A stretch of DNA of 64,000 nucleotides from Bradyrhizobium erythrophlei. GTDB lineage: Bacteria > Pseudomonadota > Alphaproteobacteria > Rhizobiales > Xanthobacteraceae. Location: the NCBI RefSeq assembly GCF_900129425.1, contig NZ_LT670817.1, positions 5,952,001 to 6,016,000 on the forward strand, in the 5' to 3' direction. Position 1 is the stretch's first letter. Every line of letters begins with the position of its first letter. Positions 17,186-26,725 of the stretch are shown piece by piece. A program made the translations under genes and the position numbers. The notes below the pieces were generated by a model, which saw nothing but the letters and a program-made list of their open reading frames with translations, ran no database searches and was not told the origin of the DNA.

Positions 17186-20100
17186 ATGCAGAAACGTAAG
17201 TGGACAGACGTGCGAAGTGCTCGAATACGCTCCGCGCAGGAACGAAGGCTTTGCACAACGGAGGAGGCGGAATCGACAGGCCAAATTCGTCGCTCGCGTG
17301 CTGCCTTGTTAGGTCTCCATCGAGATGACTTTGTGCCGCTCGGCCGTACGTCTCCGATCAGCGGTGTCAGTCTCGCCAAAGGTTTGTTGCTGCTTGCATC
17401 GACGGCGTTGTCGGGCACGCTTGGCGCTGACGCGGCTCATGCGGCGTGCACGACAAATTTCTGCTGGAACGCGCCGACGGGAATTTGGTCGGGCGGCACC
17501 AATTGGACGGCCGGTGGGCCGCCGGCGAGCGGAAATACGGTCACGATCAACAATGGCGGGACCGCCACCGTTGACAGCACGAACGCCCAATCATCGAACG
17601 CGACAATCGATGGCAATAGCACCGTTGTGGTATCGTCAGGCGGTAGCTGGACCGACAACGGCAACTCGCCCGGCTTCGCCCAGCGAGGTGGCGCTATCAC
17701 CATCGGCGAGACCAACACGGGCACGCTAACGATTGACAATGGCGGCACGGTCAACACGACCGGCAATCGTGCAGGCAGTGTGTTGGTTGGCGACCAGGCC
17801 GGCAGCAGCGGCATGATCACCCTTGGCAACGGCGGCTCCGGCACGGCGAGCCTGATCAACAGCGGCCCGGTCGGTTACCCCGGCAATTTCTACGTCGGTT
17901 ACGGCGGCGACGGTACGGTGAACGTCAATGCCAACAGCATGATCAGCGGCTTCGATGGCATGACGCTCGGCGTCCTCGCCGGCAGCAGCGGCACGGTGAC
18001 TGTGAACGCGGGTTCGCTCACCGGCGGCGGTAATATGGTCATCGGCGATCAGGGCTCGGGGACGTTGACCATCGAAAACGGCGGTACGGTCACTGGCACG
18101 GCCGGCCTGCTTGGTGTTCAGACCGGTTCCAACGGCAGCAGCGTGACCGTGACCGGGGCCGGTTCGTCCTGGACCCTTAGCGGTGGTCTCGAAATCGGCA
18201 TCAACGCCAATGCGGCGCTGACGATCGCCAACGGGGGCGCCGTGAATCTTGGGTCGTCGCAGCAAATCTATCTCGGAAACGGAAACGGAAACGGGAGCGG
18301 CAGCGGCACTCTCACGGTCAACGGGGGGACGTTGAGCGCCAGTGGGGGCGAAATCTTTGTCGGAAGCAATGGAAGCGGCTCCAGTTCGCTGCTGATCGAG
18401 AATGGCGGTGTCGTCACCACGACCGGCTTCGCGGCGATCGGACTCTTAGGTGGCGCGGGGACAACGTCAGCCGGGAGCGTCACAGTGACCGGGCCGGGTT
18501 CGAGTTGGAATATTGGTAGCGGATTCCTGGAGATTGAAAATCTTGGAACGGTCACCGGCCTGACGGTCGAGAATGGTGCAAGCCTGACCAGCGGCGAGAC
18601 GCTGATTGGCGGCTTTATCGCGAGTGCCGGCAACAATGCGATGGTCGTGACGGGCTCCGGAACCACGTGGCAATCCGGCGCAATACTCTTGGGAAGCGTT
18701 CCCAATGCAGGTCCCGGCAGTGGCACCGGAACGCTCGCGGTCACGAGCGGCGCTCACGTCTCGGCCAGCGGCAACGTGGATATCGGCTACAGTCCCGACG
18801 GCGGCAGCGGGGTCAAAGACTCGATCACCGTTGACGGCGGCGGTTCGAAGCTGACCACGACAAGCAATGTTCGCGTTGGCTACTACGGAACGGGCGCGCT
18901 CACCGTCTCAAATGGCGCCCTCGTCAGCGATATCGAAGGCGATATCGGCTACAGTTCCACCAACGCTGCGGCAGCCGGCGCCATATTCAGCGGCGCGACG
19001 ACTCCAACGAATAGCATCGGTTCGGTGCTGGTCACGGGCGCCGGATCGATGTGGACGAACACCACCCTGATCGTTGGCGACAATGCGACGGTGGCGTCAT
19101 TCCCGGGGACTGGCACAGGCACTTCGACCGGCACGCTGACAATTTCGGACGGCGGCGAAGTCAGCAGCACCAATGCGATCATCGTTGGCGCCAATGCCGG
19201 CGCAACGGGCACCATCAATGTCGGCGCCGCCGTTGGCCAAAGCCCCGTTGCGCCCGGAACGATTTCGGCTCCGGCCATCCAATTCGGCGCCGGTGGCGGA
19301 ACGATCGTATTCAATCACAGCAGCACCGATTACGTGTTCGGCACCTCGATCCAAGGCGCTGGCTCCGTCGAGGTCGATAGCGGCACGACCGTGCTCACGG
19401 CGACGAATACTTATACGGGTGCCACCAACATCAATGGCGGAACACTCAATGTCGCGGGGGCAATCACAGGTTCGTCCGGCGTCACGGTGAACGCAGGCGG
19501 CACGCTGGACGGCACGGGCAGCGTCGGCGCCACCACCATCAACAATGGTGGAACCTTCATGCCGGGCAACGGCACTCCGGGTTCGTCGATGACGATCAGC
19601 GGGAGTCTCGCATTGTCCTCGGGCGCGTTTTATCTGGTGCAGATCAACCCGTCGACATCGTCGTTCGCTAACGTGACCGGCACCGCAACGCTCGGCGGGG
19701 CCACCGTGAACGCTGTCTACGCCAATGGCAGTTATGTGGCGAAGCAATACACCATCCTCACCGCCGGCAGCGTCAGCGGCACGTTCAATCCTGCGGTGGT
19801 CAATACCAATCTGCCGTCCAACTTCCACACCACGCTGAGCTACGACGCCCATGATGCCTATCTCAATCTGGCGCTGAATTTCGGGATACCGGGGGGCCTC
19901 AACGGCAACGAGCAGAATGTCGGCAACGCGCTGACCAATTTTTTCAATGCGACCGGCGGCATTCCGATCGTATTCGGTGCGCTGACGCCGGCGGCCCTGA
20001 CGCAGGCTTCCGGCGAGATCGCGACCGGGTCGCAGCAGACCACCTTCGATGCGATGAACATGTTCATGGGCGTGATGACCGACCCGTTCATCGACGGCCG

Positions 20101-21082
20101 CGGCGATCTCGTGCCGGCGGGATCATCGACGGGCACATCGGCCTATGCCGCACAGGACAACCCGCGCTCCGGGGCGGCGCGAGACGCCAATGCGATGTTC
20201 ACCAAGGCGCCTGTGATGGCCGATCCGTTCGCGCAGCGCTGGAGCGTGTGGAGCGCGGGCTACGGCGGCTCGCAGACCACCGATGGCAATGCGGCGGTCG
20301 GATCGAACGCCACGACGAGCGCCATCTATGGCACCGCGGTCGGCGCCGACTATCGCCTCTCGCCGTTTACGCTCGCAGGCTTTGCGCTGGCCGGTGGCGG
20401 CACCAATTTCAGCGTCAACGGATCAGGAACTGGACGCTCCGACCTGTTCCAGGCCGGTGCCTTCATTCGCCACACCGTCGGTGCGGCCTATTTCTCCGGC
20501 GCGCTCGCTTACGGCTGGCAGGACATCACCACCGACCGCACCGTGACCATCGCGGGCGTCGATCAGTTGCGCGCGGAGTTCAACGCCAACGCGTTCTCGG
20601 GCCGCGTCGAAGGCGGCTATCGCTTCGTCAGCCCGTGGATGGGCGGCATCGGCATCACGCCTTACGCCGCCGGACAGTTCACCACCTTCGATCTGCCCGC
20701 CTACGCCGAGCAGGCGATAACCGGCGCCAACACCTTTGCGCTCGCCTACGGCGCAAAGAGCGTCACCGATCCGCGCAGCGAGCTCGGCATTCGCACCGAC
20801 AAATCCTTCGCGATGCCGGACGGCATCCTCACCTTGCGCGGTGGCGTGGCATGGACGCACGATTTCAACCCCGACCGCAGTATCGGGGCGACGTTCCAGA
20901 CGCTGCCGGGCGCATCCTTCGTCGTCAACGGCGCCGCGCAAGCAAGCGACTCCGCGCTCGTCACCGCCTCCGCCGAGAAGAAATGGCTGAACGGCTGGTC
21001 CGCCGCCGCCACCTTCGAAGGCGAGTTCTCCAATGTGACAAACAGCTATGCCGGCAAGGGCGTGGTGCGGTATTCCTTTTAA
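17186..21082 (+). CDS. Type Va autotransporter, large Gly/Ser/Thr-rich beta-helical passenger
   Basis: A 1298-residue protein. It has an extended signal region: about 60 basic and polar residues precede a hydrophobic core (SLAKGLLLLASTALSGTLGA) ending AHA. The passenger, from about residue 88 to 990, consists of degenerate beta-strand repeats such as GTLTIDNGGTV and VTVTGAGSSWTLSGG. It includes one typical autotransporter-associated repeat (NTYTGATNINGGTLNVAG). A CTTNFC pair sits at the mature N-terminus. The C-terminal barrel begins near residue 1010 (QRWSVWSAGYGG) and ends VVRYSF with the aromatic terminus required for outer-membrane insertion. It should place the passenger on the cell surface. 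No protease or adhesin motif was recognised. Confidence 0.9.
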   Translation: MQKRKWTDVRSARIRSAQERRLCTTEEAESTGQIRRSRAALLGLHRDDFVPLGRTSPISGVSLAKGLLLLASTALSGTLGADAAHAACTTNFCWNAPTGIWSGGTNWTAGGPPASGNTVTINNGGTATVDSTNAQSSNATIDGNSTVVVSSGGSWTDNGNSPGFAQRGGAITIGETNTGTLTIDNGGTVNTTGNRAGSVLVGDQAGSSGMITLGNGGSGTASLINSGPVGYPGNFYVGYGGDGTVNVNANSMISGFDGMTLGVLAGSSGTVTVNAGSLTGGGNMVIGDQGSGTLTIENGGTVTGTAGLLGVQTGSNGSSVTVTGAGSSWTLSGGLEIGINANAALTIANGGAVNLGSSQQIYLGNGNGNGSGSGTLTVNGGTLSASGGEIFVGSNGSGSSSLLIENGGVVTTTGFAAIGLLGGAGTTSAGSVTVTGPGSSWNIGSGFLEIENLGTVTGLTVENGASLTSGETLIGGFIASAGNNAMVVTGSGTTWQSGAILLGSVPNAGPGSGTGTLAVTSGAHVSASGNVDIGYSPDGGSGVKDSITVDGGGSKLTTTSNVRVGYYGTGALTVSNGALVSDIEGDIGYSSTNAAAAGAIFSGATTPTNSIGSVLVTGAGSMWTNTTLIVGDNATVASFPGTGTGTSTGTLTISDGGEVSSTNAIIVGANAGATGTINVGAAVGQSPVAPGTISAPAIQFGAGGGTIVFNHSSTDYVFGTSIQGAGSVEVDSGTTVLTATNTYTGATNINGGTLNVAGAITGSSGVTVNAGGTLDGTGSVGATTINNGGTFMPGNGTPGSSMTISGSLALSSGAFYLVQINPSTSSFANVTGTATLGGATVNAVYANGSYVAKQYTILTAGSVSGTFNPAVVNTNLPSNFHTTLSYDAHDAYLNLALNFGIPGGLNGNEQNVGNALTNFFNATGGIPIVFGALTPAALTQASGEIATGSQQTTFDAMNMFMGVMTDPFIDGRGDLVPAGSSTGTSAYAAQDNPRSGAARDANAMFTKAPVMADPFAQRWSVWSAGYGGSQTTDGNAAVGSNATTSAIYGTAVGADYRLSPFTLAGFALAGGGTNFSVNGSGTGRSDLFQAGAFIRHTVGAAYFSGALAYGWQDITTDRTVTIAGVDQLRAEFNANAFSGRVEGGYRFVSPWMGGIGITPYAAGQFTTFDLPAYAEQAITGANTFALAYGAKSVTDPRSELGIRTDKSFAMPDGILTLRGGVAWTHDFNPDRSIGATFQTLPGASFVVNGAAQASDSALVTASAEKKWLNGWSAAATFEGEFSNVTNSYAGKGVVRYSF

Positions 21083-21201
21083 CTTCGCGAGCTCCGCTTG
21101 CTTCGCGGCGCCTTAGCATCGAGCGGCGCGTCGTCGCGCCGACCCGTTGGCTCGCAATGACCAAAAATTACGCCACGACTCAAACGTCATTCGTTTGATG
21201 G

Positions 21202-21984
21202 TCACTTCCCCGGCCATGACGGTTTGCGCTTCTCGCCGAACGCCTTGAGGCCCTCTTTTGCGTCCTCGGTCAGCGCCAGCAAGGCGATCTGGCTTTCGGT
21301 GTAGGCGATGCTTTCGTCGAACGACATCGAGGCGATGGCGCGCATGGCGTATTTGCCGCGCCGGATCGCGGTCGGCGACTTGTCGGCGATGCGGCCGATC
21401 AGCCAGTCGAGCTTGGCGTCGAGTTCGGCAGCCGGCACCACATAGTTGAGAAGTCCGGCCGTTTGCGCGGTCCGCGCGTCGAACGGCTCCCCGGTCAGCG
21501 CCCACTCGTTGACGAGGCGCCGCGGCGCGATCGATTGCAGCAGGCTCATCACCTGCATCGGGAACACGCCGACCTTCACCTCGGGCAATCCGAATATCAC
21601 GTGGTCGGCCGCGACCGCCAGGTCGGTCATGCACAACAGCCCCATGCCGCCGGCCATGCAGACGCCGCCTACCCGCGCGATCGAAGGCTTGGTGGCGTTC
21701 TGCGACAGCCGCAGCAGATCGGCGTAATCGACATTCGGTCTCGAAAAATCCGTCGCGAAGGCGGCGCCGCTGTTCTGCAGATCGGCGCCGGCGCAAAACG
21801 CCTTGTCACCCGCGCCGGTCAGGACGATGACCCGAACGTCCCTATCGTCATGGGCGTCGCGATAGCCTTTTGCGAGGCCGGCGATCACCTCGCCGTTGAG
21901 CGCGTTGCGCTTCTCCGGCCGGTTGATGGTGATCCAGAATGCCTGCCCGCGCTTTTCAAGCACCACGCTGTTGTTGTCGGTCAT
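21202..21984 (-). CDS. Enoyl-CoA hydratase/isomerase family protein
   Basis: A 260-residue crotonase: WITINRPEKRNALN at 17-30, the oxyanion motif FCAGADLQ at 63-70, and VCMAGGMGL at 108-116. The second catalytic glutamate is kept (E135 in FGLPEVKVG) but the first is replaced (GGMGL in place of GGGxE), as in isomerases and some hydratases that use one acid. The C-terminus (KAFGEKRKPSWPGK) is typical. The start at 21984 has a GAGGCAGG site. The longer open frame to 22170 runs through an intergenic repeat and is not real. It is the last gene of the 27.8-21.2 kb minus-strand group, separated from the previous gene by that repeat. Confidence 0.85.
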   Translation of the reverse strand: MTDNNSVVLEKRGQAFWITINRPEKRNALNGEVIAGLAKGYRDAHDDRDVRVIVLTGAGDKAFCAGADLQNSGAAFATDFSRPNVDYADLLRLSQNATKPSIARVGGVCMAGGMGLLCMTDLAVAADHVIFGLPEVKVGVFPMQVMSLLQSIAPRRLVNEWALTGEPFDARTAQTAGLLNYVVPAAELDAKLDWLIGRIADKSPTAIRRGKYAMRAIASMSFDESIAYTESQIALLALTEDAKEGLKAFGEKRKPSWPGK

Positions 21985-22015
21985 TGCCTGCCTCGTCTGC
22001 TGCCGGCGGACATTA

Positions 22016-22250
22016 GAGCAAGATGGTTTCAAGTTGAATCGGTGCCCTTCACCTCTCCCCAGCGGGGAGAGGTCGATTTGCCAACGGGTCGGCGCGAAGC
22101 GCCGCCCGATGATAAACTCCGCAAATCGGGTGAGGGGGTGCTGCACCAACGATAGACCGCAACCCCTCACCCGGCGCTACGCGCCGACCTCTCCCTATGG
22201 GAGAGGTAAAGCTTCCGCTGCAGCTCAATCTAACTTCATATCGCTTTAGC
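22016..22250. repeat. Long intergenic palindromic repeat, copy B
   Basis: Flanks AGCAAGATGGTTTCAAGTTG on the left and CTCAATCTAACTTCAT on the right enclose nested hairpins (CCTCTCCCC-AGC-GGGGAGAGG at 22052 and CCTCTCCC-TAT-GGGAGAGG at 22189). GGCGCGAAGCGCC and CGATAGACCGCAACCCCTCA lie between them. The same flanks and core appear inverted at 36079-36270. It separates two minus-strand genes and could act in RNA processing or termination. Confidence 0.8.
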
Positions 22251-22280
22251 GGCACGATGGTGGCCCGCTGCAAGCTCGAT

Positions 22281-24395
22281 TTAAGGCTTCGGAAACGCCA
22301 AGGGCGCGACGGCTTTCCTGACCCAGACCTTGTTGTCATGGAATGGGGCGCCGCCGACCGGCGCGACCGCCTCGGCCCCGGTGAGCATGTTGATGCCGCG
22401 GCCGCCGATATGGGCCTTGTTCGGGTGTACCGATTCCGCGATCAGCACGCCGCGGCGCACGCCGTCGAACAGCCTCGCAGCCAGGGTCGTCTCGCCCCTG
22501 ACATTGCCGAGCGTGACGGCGTCGCCGTCGGCGATCCCGAGCGTCGCGGCATCGTCAGGATGGATCATCACGCTGGGCGCGCCTTCGCGCGCCTGCGACG
22601 ACGGCGTTTCGTTGAAGCTGGTATTGAGGAAACTGCGCGACGGGCTGGTGGCGAGCCGGAACGGATGCGCCTCATCCGCCTCTTCGATCGCGGTCCAGTG
22701 ATCGGGCAGTGTCGGCATCTGCTCCCATGCGCCCATCATGCCGGCGTTGCCAAGCGGCACATGCGCCCAGTCGGCCTTGAAGTGAAATTTGCCGTCGGCA
22801 TGGGCGAAGCCGTCGAGATAGTGCGAGGTACGGAAATCCGGCTGGAGGTCGCGCCACAGATCGGTTTCCAGCGCCTCGATGCCGCCATGACCGCTTTTCT
22901 TCAGCGTGGTGTTGATCAGTTCGCGTGGCGACATCTCGAAGCCGGGATGCACCGCCTTGAGGCGTCGGGCGAGACCCCGCAGCACCTCGTGGTTGGAGCG
23001 GCATTCGCCGGGCGGTTCGATCAGCTTGGCGCCGACCGAAATGTGCTGGTGGCCGCCGCCATAATAGAGGTCGTCGTGCTCCATGAACATCGTCGCCGGC
23101 AGAACAAGGTCCGCCATCTGGGCGGTCTCGGTCATAAACTGCTCGTGCACCACCGTGAACAGGTCTTCGCGCGCGAACCCCTGACGCACCAGCGCCTGTT
23201 CGGGAGCCACCGTCATCGGGTTGGTGTTCTGAATCAGCATCGCCTTGACCGGAGGTCCGCCCTTCAGCGCCGCCGCGTCGCCGGTCAGAATCCGGCCGAT
23301 CTTCGACTGGTCGAGCACCCGCGTCGCATGATCGATGGCATCATGGCCCTCGATGACGGATTCGTTGAACTTCCAGATCGCGTAATTGTTGAAAAACGCG
23401 CCGCCGCCCTCGTACTGCCAGGCGCCGGTCACGGCGGGGATGCACAGCGCCGCATGCATCTGCGCCGCACCGTTCCGGCTGCGGGTGAAGCCATAGCCGA
23501 GCCGGAAGAACGACCGCTTGGTCTGCCCGACCGCGCGGGCGAATGCCTCGATCTCCTGCACCGGCACGCCGCAAATCGATGAAGCCCATTCCGGCGTGCG
23601 GGTCGCAAGATGCGCCTCGAGCTCACCGGGACAATCGGTATAGCGCGCGAGATAGTCGCGGTCGGCATAGCCTTCGCGAAACAGCACGTGCATGACCCCA
23701 CAGGCGAAAGCGCCGTCGGTGCCGGGCCGCAGGATGATCTTGATATCGGCCTGCTTCATGGTGTCGTTGTTGTAAATATCGATGGCGGCGATCTTCGCGC
23801 CCCGTTCCTTGCGGGCGCGCATCGCGTGCGTCATCACGTTGACCTGGGTATTCACGGGATTGGTGCCCCAGATCACCACCAGATCGGAGACTCCCATCTC
23901 GCGCGGATCGACGCCGGCGACCTTGCCGGTGCCGGCGGCAAACCCGACCCGGGCGATGGTGGAACAGATCGTGCCGTAGAAGCGGGAATATTTCTTCAGA
24001 TGGGTAAGGCGATTGATGCCGTTCTTCATCACCAGACCCATGGTGCCGGCGTAGTAGTAAGGCCACACCGACTCGGCGCCGAACTCGCGCTCGGCCTGAT
24101 CGAACCGCGCCGCGATCTCGTCCAGCGCGTCATCCCACGAGATCCGTCCGAACTTGCCTGATCCCTTCGGCCCGATCCGGAACTGCGGATACATCAGCCG
24201 GTCCGGATGGTGAATGCGCTCGGCATAGCGCGCGACCTTGGCGCAGACCACGCCCGCGGTATAGGTCTGCAGCTTGGAACCGCGCACGCGGCCGATGGTG
24301 GAATTATCGATCACCTCGATATCCAGCGCACAGGCCGACGGACAATCGTGCGGACAGGTGGAATGCCGGATGTCGATCTTGGCCTGCTGGTTCAT
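22281..24395 (-). CDS. Molybdopterin-dependent oxidoreductase (formate dehydrogenase / DMSO reductase superfamily)
   Basis: A 704-residue catalytic-type protein. An N-terminal 4Fe-4S site (C14, C18, C22, C51 in HSTCPHDCPSACAL and VVCAKV) is followed by the molybdopterin domains (VSDLVVIWGTNPVNTQ, TDGAFACGVMHVLF, MLIQNTNPMTVAPEQ, MADLVLPATMFMEHDD). A C-terminal dinucleotide-binding domain (VMIHPDDAATLGIADGD) ends the protein. No Tat signal is present, so it should be cytoplasmic. The family oxidises or reduces small substrates with a bis-MGD cofactor, and no electron-transfer subunit is encoded next door. The ATG at 24395 begins just before the Fe-S motif. The next gene upstream on the same strand is an SDR 85 bp away. 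Confidence 0.87.
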   Translation of the reverse strand: MNQQAKIDIRHSTCPHDCPSACALDIEVIDNSTIGRVRGSKLQTYTAGVVCAKVARYAERIHHPDRLMYPQFRIGPKGSGKFGRISWDDALDEIAARFDQAEREFGAESVWPYYYAGTMGLVMKNGINRLTHLKKYSRFYGTICSTIARVGFAAGTGKVAGVDPREMGVSDLVVIWGTNPVNTQVNVMTHAMRARKERGAKIAAIDIYNNDTMKQADIKIILRPGTDGAFACGVMHVLFREGYADRDYLARYTDCPGELEAHLATRTPEWASSICGVPVQEIEAFARAVGQTKRSFFRLGYGFTRSRNGAAQMHAALCIPAVTGAWQYEGGGAFFNNYAIWKFNESVIEGHDAIDHATRVLDQSKIGRILTGDAAALKGGPPVKAMLIQNTNPMTVAPEQALVRQGFAREDLFTVVHEQFMTETAQMADLVLPATMFMEHDDLYYGGGHQHISVGAKLIEPPGECRSNHEVLRGLARRLKAVHPGFEMSPRELINTTLKKSGHGGIEALETDLWRDLQPDFRTSHYLDGFAHADGKFHFKADWAHVPLGNAGMMGAWEQMPTLPDHWTAIEEADEAHPFRLATSPSRSFLNTSFNETPSSQAREGAPSVMIHPDDAATLGIADGDAVTLGNVRGETTLAARLFDGVRRGVLIAESVHPNKAHIGGRGINMLTGAEAVAPVGGAPFHDNKVWVRKAVAPLAFPKP

Positions 24396-24479
24396 GCGCG
24401 TATGGGTACCATCAAAAGCCCCGGCAGCCGAGCGCATTTATCCGGCAATGCCTGCACAAAAACAACGGCACCCCATGCA

Positions 24480-25235
24480 TCATGCGCCGAGATAGGCGCC
24501 GCCATTGGCGTGGATGGCCTGACCGTTGATATAGCGCGCCGCCGGGCCGCACAGGAACCGGACCATGGCCGCGACGTCCTCCGGCTTGCCGCGCTCGTCG
24601 GTGATGGTCTGATGGGTCAGGTGGTGCGCGGGTTCCGGCTTGTCCTTCGGGCGCGGCGTGCCGATCAGCCCCGGCACCACGCAATTGACGGTGATGCCGT
24701 CATCGGCCAGATCGTGGGCCAGCGCGCGGGTGAAGCCGATAATTCCGGCCTTCGCGGTCACGACATGGGCGCGATCCCTCGCACCGGTATGCGCGCTCAG
24801 GCCACCGATGTTGACGATGGTTCCCGTCCCGCTTTTCCGCAACGCCGCCAGGCAGGCTTTTGTGCAATGAAACGCGCCGTCGAGAGTGACATCAAGGATT
24901 TCGCGCCACTCGGCGTAATCCATCTCGGCGAACGGCTTTTCCCGCCGCAGCGCGGCATTGTTGACGAGGATGTCGAGGCGTCCAAACTGCTCCACCGCCG
25001 CGTCGACCATCGCCTGAACTGCTGCGGCATCGGCGACGTCGCCGATATGGACCAGCGCCTTGCCGCCCAGCGCCTCGACCGCGCGCGCCACGGCGTCGGC
25101 CTCGGCGCGTTTGCTGCGCGCATTGACCACGACGGACGCCCCGCCCTCCGCCAGCGCCAGCGCAATCGCGCGGCCGATGTTGCGGCCGGCACCGGTGACG
25201 ATGGCGACTTTGCCGGTGAGTTCAGTGGTGGTCAT
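24480..25235 (-). CDS. SDR-family protein lacking the catalytic Ser and Tyr
   Basis: A 251-residue Rossmann protein with an intact NAD(P) site (VTGAGRNIGRAIAL, LVNNAALRREKPF) and FabG-like C-terminus (IHANGGAYLG). The active-site segment reads IVNIGGLSAHTG, ending RDRAHVVTAKAG. Aligned with FabG, the catalytic Ser is Gly and the catalytic Tyr of YxxxK is Val, while the Lys is kept. Normal carbonyl reduction is therefore doubtful. It may be a structural or divergent-chemistry member; I recall close relatives in rhizobia that keep the same HVVTAK string, so this is probably not a random lesion. It lies between MmgE/PrpD and the Mo oxidoreductase. Confidence 0.85.
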   Translation of the reverse strand: MTTTELTGKVAIVTGAGRNIGRAIALALAEGGASVVVNARSKRAEADAVARAVEALGGKALVHIGDVADAAAVQAMVDAAVEQFGRLDILVNNAALRREKPFAEMDYAEWREILDVTLDGAFHCTKACLAALRKSGTGTIVNIGGLSAHTGARDRAHVVTAKAGIIGFTRALAHDLADDGITVNCVVPGLIGTPRPKDKPEPAHHLTHQTITDERGKPEDVAAMVRFLCGPAARYINGQAIHANGGAYLGA

Positions 25236-25248
25236 TTCGTCCTCTCCC

Positions 25249-25331
25249 CGTCATGCCCGGCCTTGTGCCGGGCATCCACGTCTTCCCTTTGCCGCAAGAC
25301 GTGGATGGCCGGGACAAGCCCGGCCATGACG
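25249..25331. repeat. Intergenic nested palindrome (CGTCATGCCCGGCC type)
   Basis: Two stem-loops: TGCCCGGCC...GCCGGGCA followed by CCACGTCTT...AAGACGTGG, closed by GGCCGGGACAAGCCCGGCC and TCATG/CATGA at the outer ends. It fills the gap between the MmgE/PrpD stop and the SDR start on the same strand. I recall this as one of the commonest intergenic repeats in Bradyrhizobium. It may act as an RNA-stability or termination element. Confidence 0.8.
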
Positions 25332-25335
25332 GCAG

Positions 25336-26709
25336 CTAACTTCGCAACGCGCTCAGGTCGATCTTCCCATTGTACAATCCGGCCATCAGCTTCAAGGCGG
25401 CCTCGCCGTGCGCCGTGGTCCAGCCGCCATGCTCCGCGTTGAGCATAAACTTGTCGACAACGTCTTGCCGCGTCAGCGGCTCCTGCGCGCCGCCGCGCAT
25501 GTAGGGCTGCCGCTCCTCGATCACGCTGCCGTCTTTCATGGTCGCCCTGAGGTGACCGGTATAGTTGGCCGGATAGGGATTATCAGGATCGATCACGAAC
25601 TTCACTTTTGCCGCCAGCGCGAGCACGCGGGGATCGCGGATCGCTCCTTCCGTGAATGCGCCGAGCCCGACCCCGCCATGGACAAAACCGGCCGCCAGCA
25701 GGTACGGCGTGGCGAACTTGGCGGAATAACCGTTGCGCGGGCGTTGCTTGTCGGCCAGCGGCTCCCACAGCCGGTGCACGGTGCCCTCGGCCACCTCGCA
25801 GACGATCTCCTCGATGTTGTCAGCCTTGACGCCGCGCGCCGCCAGCCGCCTCGCGCAATCGATGTAAGGCTGCGCCATCGTCCCGCACGGATAGGGCTTG
25901 AACGCCAGCGTATCCGTTACCCAGCGCGAGCCGAAATCGCCAGTCAGGGCATCGTAGTCGCCTTTGGTGGTGTGGGCGAAACCATGGAACAACCCATGCA
26001 CGCCTTCGAACACCGTGCGCGGGCCGACAAACCCTCCCCGCGCCAGCAGTGCGGCCCGAATGCCCGATTGCGCCGCCCAGCCCGCATGCAGCCGCTTGGT
26101 CCAGGCACCCTCGGCGAGATATTCGATGATGCCGCCCGCCATGCTGCCGGCGATCCCGAGCGCGTCCACAATCTGTCTGGCGTTGAGGCCGAGCGCGGCA
26201 CCGACGCCCGCGGCCGCCCCCATGGCGCCGAAGATCGCGGTCGGGTGAAAGCCCGCCTTGTGGACGGCTTTTGGGACCACGAGGCTCAATCGGCAAAGCA
26301 CTTCGGTGCCAACGGCGATGCCGATCAGCGCCATCCGGCCATCGGGATTGTGCCGCTCGCAGGCGGCCAGAACCGCCGGCACGATCACGGCGCCGGCATG
26401 CACCGGACCGCCCTCGAACGTATCGTCGAAATCCTCGCCATGCGCCGCGGTGCCGTTGACGAAGGCCGCACCCGAGGCGGTGAGCGTGCGCGCGTAGCCG
26501 ACCGCCGTGCAGGGACCGTCATCGTCCCAGCCTGCCAGCGCGCTTGCGACATAGTCTTGGTTGCGCGCGGTGACGCACAACCCCACGACATCGATCAGCA
26601 GGTCCTCGCATTTGCGCGTGGTCGCAGCCGGCAGCGTGCCCGGCTTCAGCGCGACGATTTTGCCGGCGAGCGTTTCGGCGACCGAAGTCGTTGGCAGTTC
26701 GGATGTCAT
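25336..26709 (-). CDS. MmgE/PrpD family protein
   Basis: A 457-residue protein of the 2-methylcitrate dehydratase-like family. Hallmarks are LLIDVVGLCVTARNQDYV, an AFVNGTAAHGEDFDDTFEGG active-site region with conserved His and Asp residues, VHAGAVIVPAVLAA, GFHPTAIFGAMGAAAGVGAA, and FKPYPCGTMAQPYIDC. Family members dehydrate or isomerise branched tricarboxylates and related acids, and many have unknown substrates. The start at 26709 lies 16 bp after the stop of the receptor gene, so the two are almost certainly co-transcribed, and the receptor may deliver the acid this enzyme uses. An ATG further upstream would overlap the receptor gene and is rejected. Confidence 0.88.
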   Translation of the reverse strand: MTSELPTTSVAETLAGKIVALKPGTLPAATTRKCEDLLIDVVGLCVTARNQDYVASALAGWDDDGPCTAVGYARTLTASGAAFVNGTAAHGEDFDDTFEGGPVHAGAVIVPAVLAACERHNPDGRMALIGIAVGTEVLCRLSLVVPKAVHKAGFHPTAIFGAMGAAAGVGAALGLNARQIVDALGIAGSMAGGIIEYLAEGAWTKRLHAGWAAQSGIRAALLARGGFVGPRTVFEGVHGLFHGFAHTTKGDYDALTGDFGSRWVTDTLAFKPYPCGTMAQPYIDCARRLAARGVKADNIEEIVCEVAEGTVHRLWEPLADKQRPRNGYSAKFATPYLLAAGFVHGGVGLGAFTEGAIRDPRVLALAAKVKFVIDPDNPYPANYTGHLRATMKDGSVIEERQPYMRGGAQEPLTRQDVVDKFMLNAEHGGWTTAHGEAALKLMAGLYNGKIDLSALRS

Positions 26710-26725
26710 GATTGCCGCCGGCGTA

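Noticed and set aside
18949..20941. Several antisense frames of 120-250 codons inside the autotransporter gene
   Set aside because: They follow from the repetitive Gly/Ser/Thr codons of the passenger and have no independent support.
21985..22170. Longer N-terminus for the crotonase at 21202-21984
   Set aside because: The extra 62 residues are translated from a palindromic repeat that also occurs elsewhere in the window; a ribosome-binding site is present at the shorter start.
22197..23582. Long plus-strand frame opposite the molybdopterin oxidoreductase
   Set aside because: Antisense shadow. The minus strand has complete cofactor motifs, while this frame starts inside an intergenic repeat and lacks any motif.
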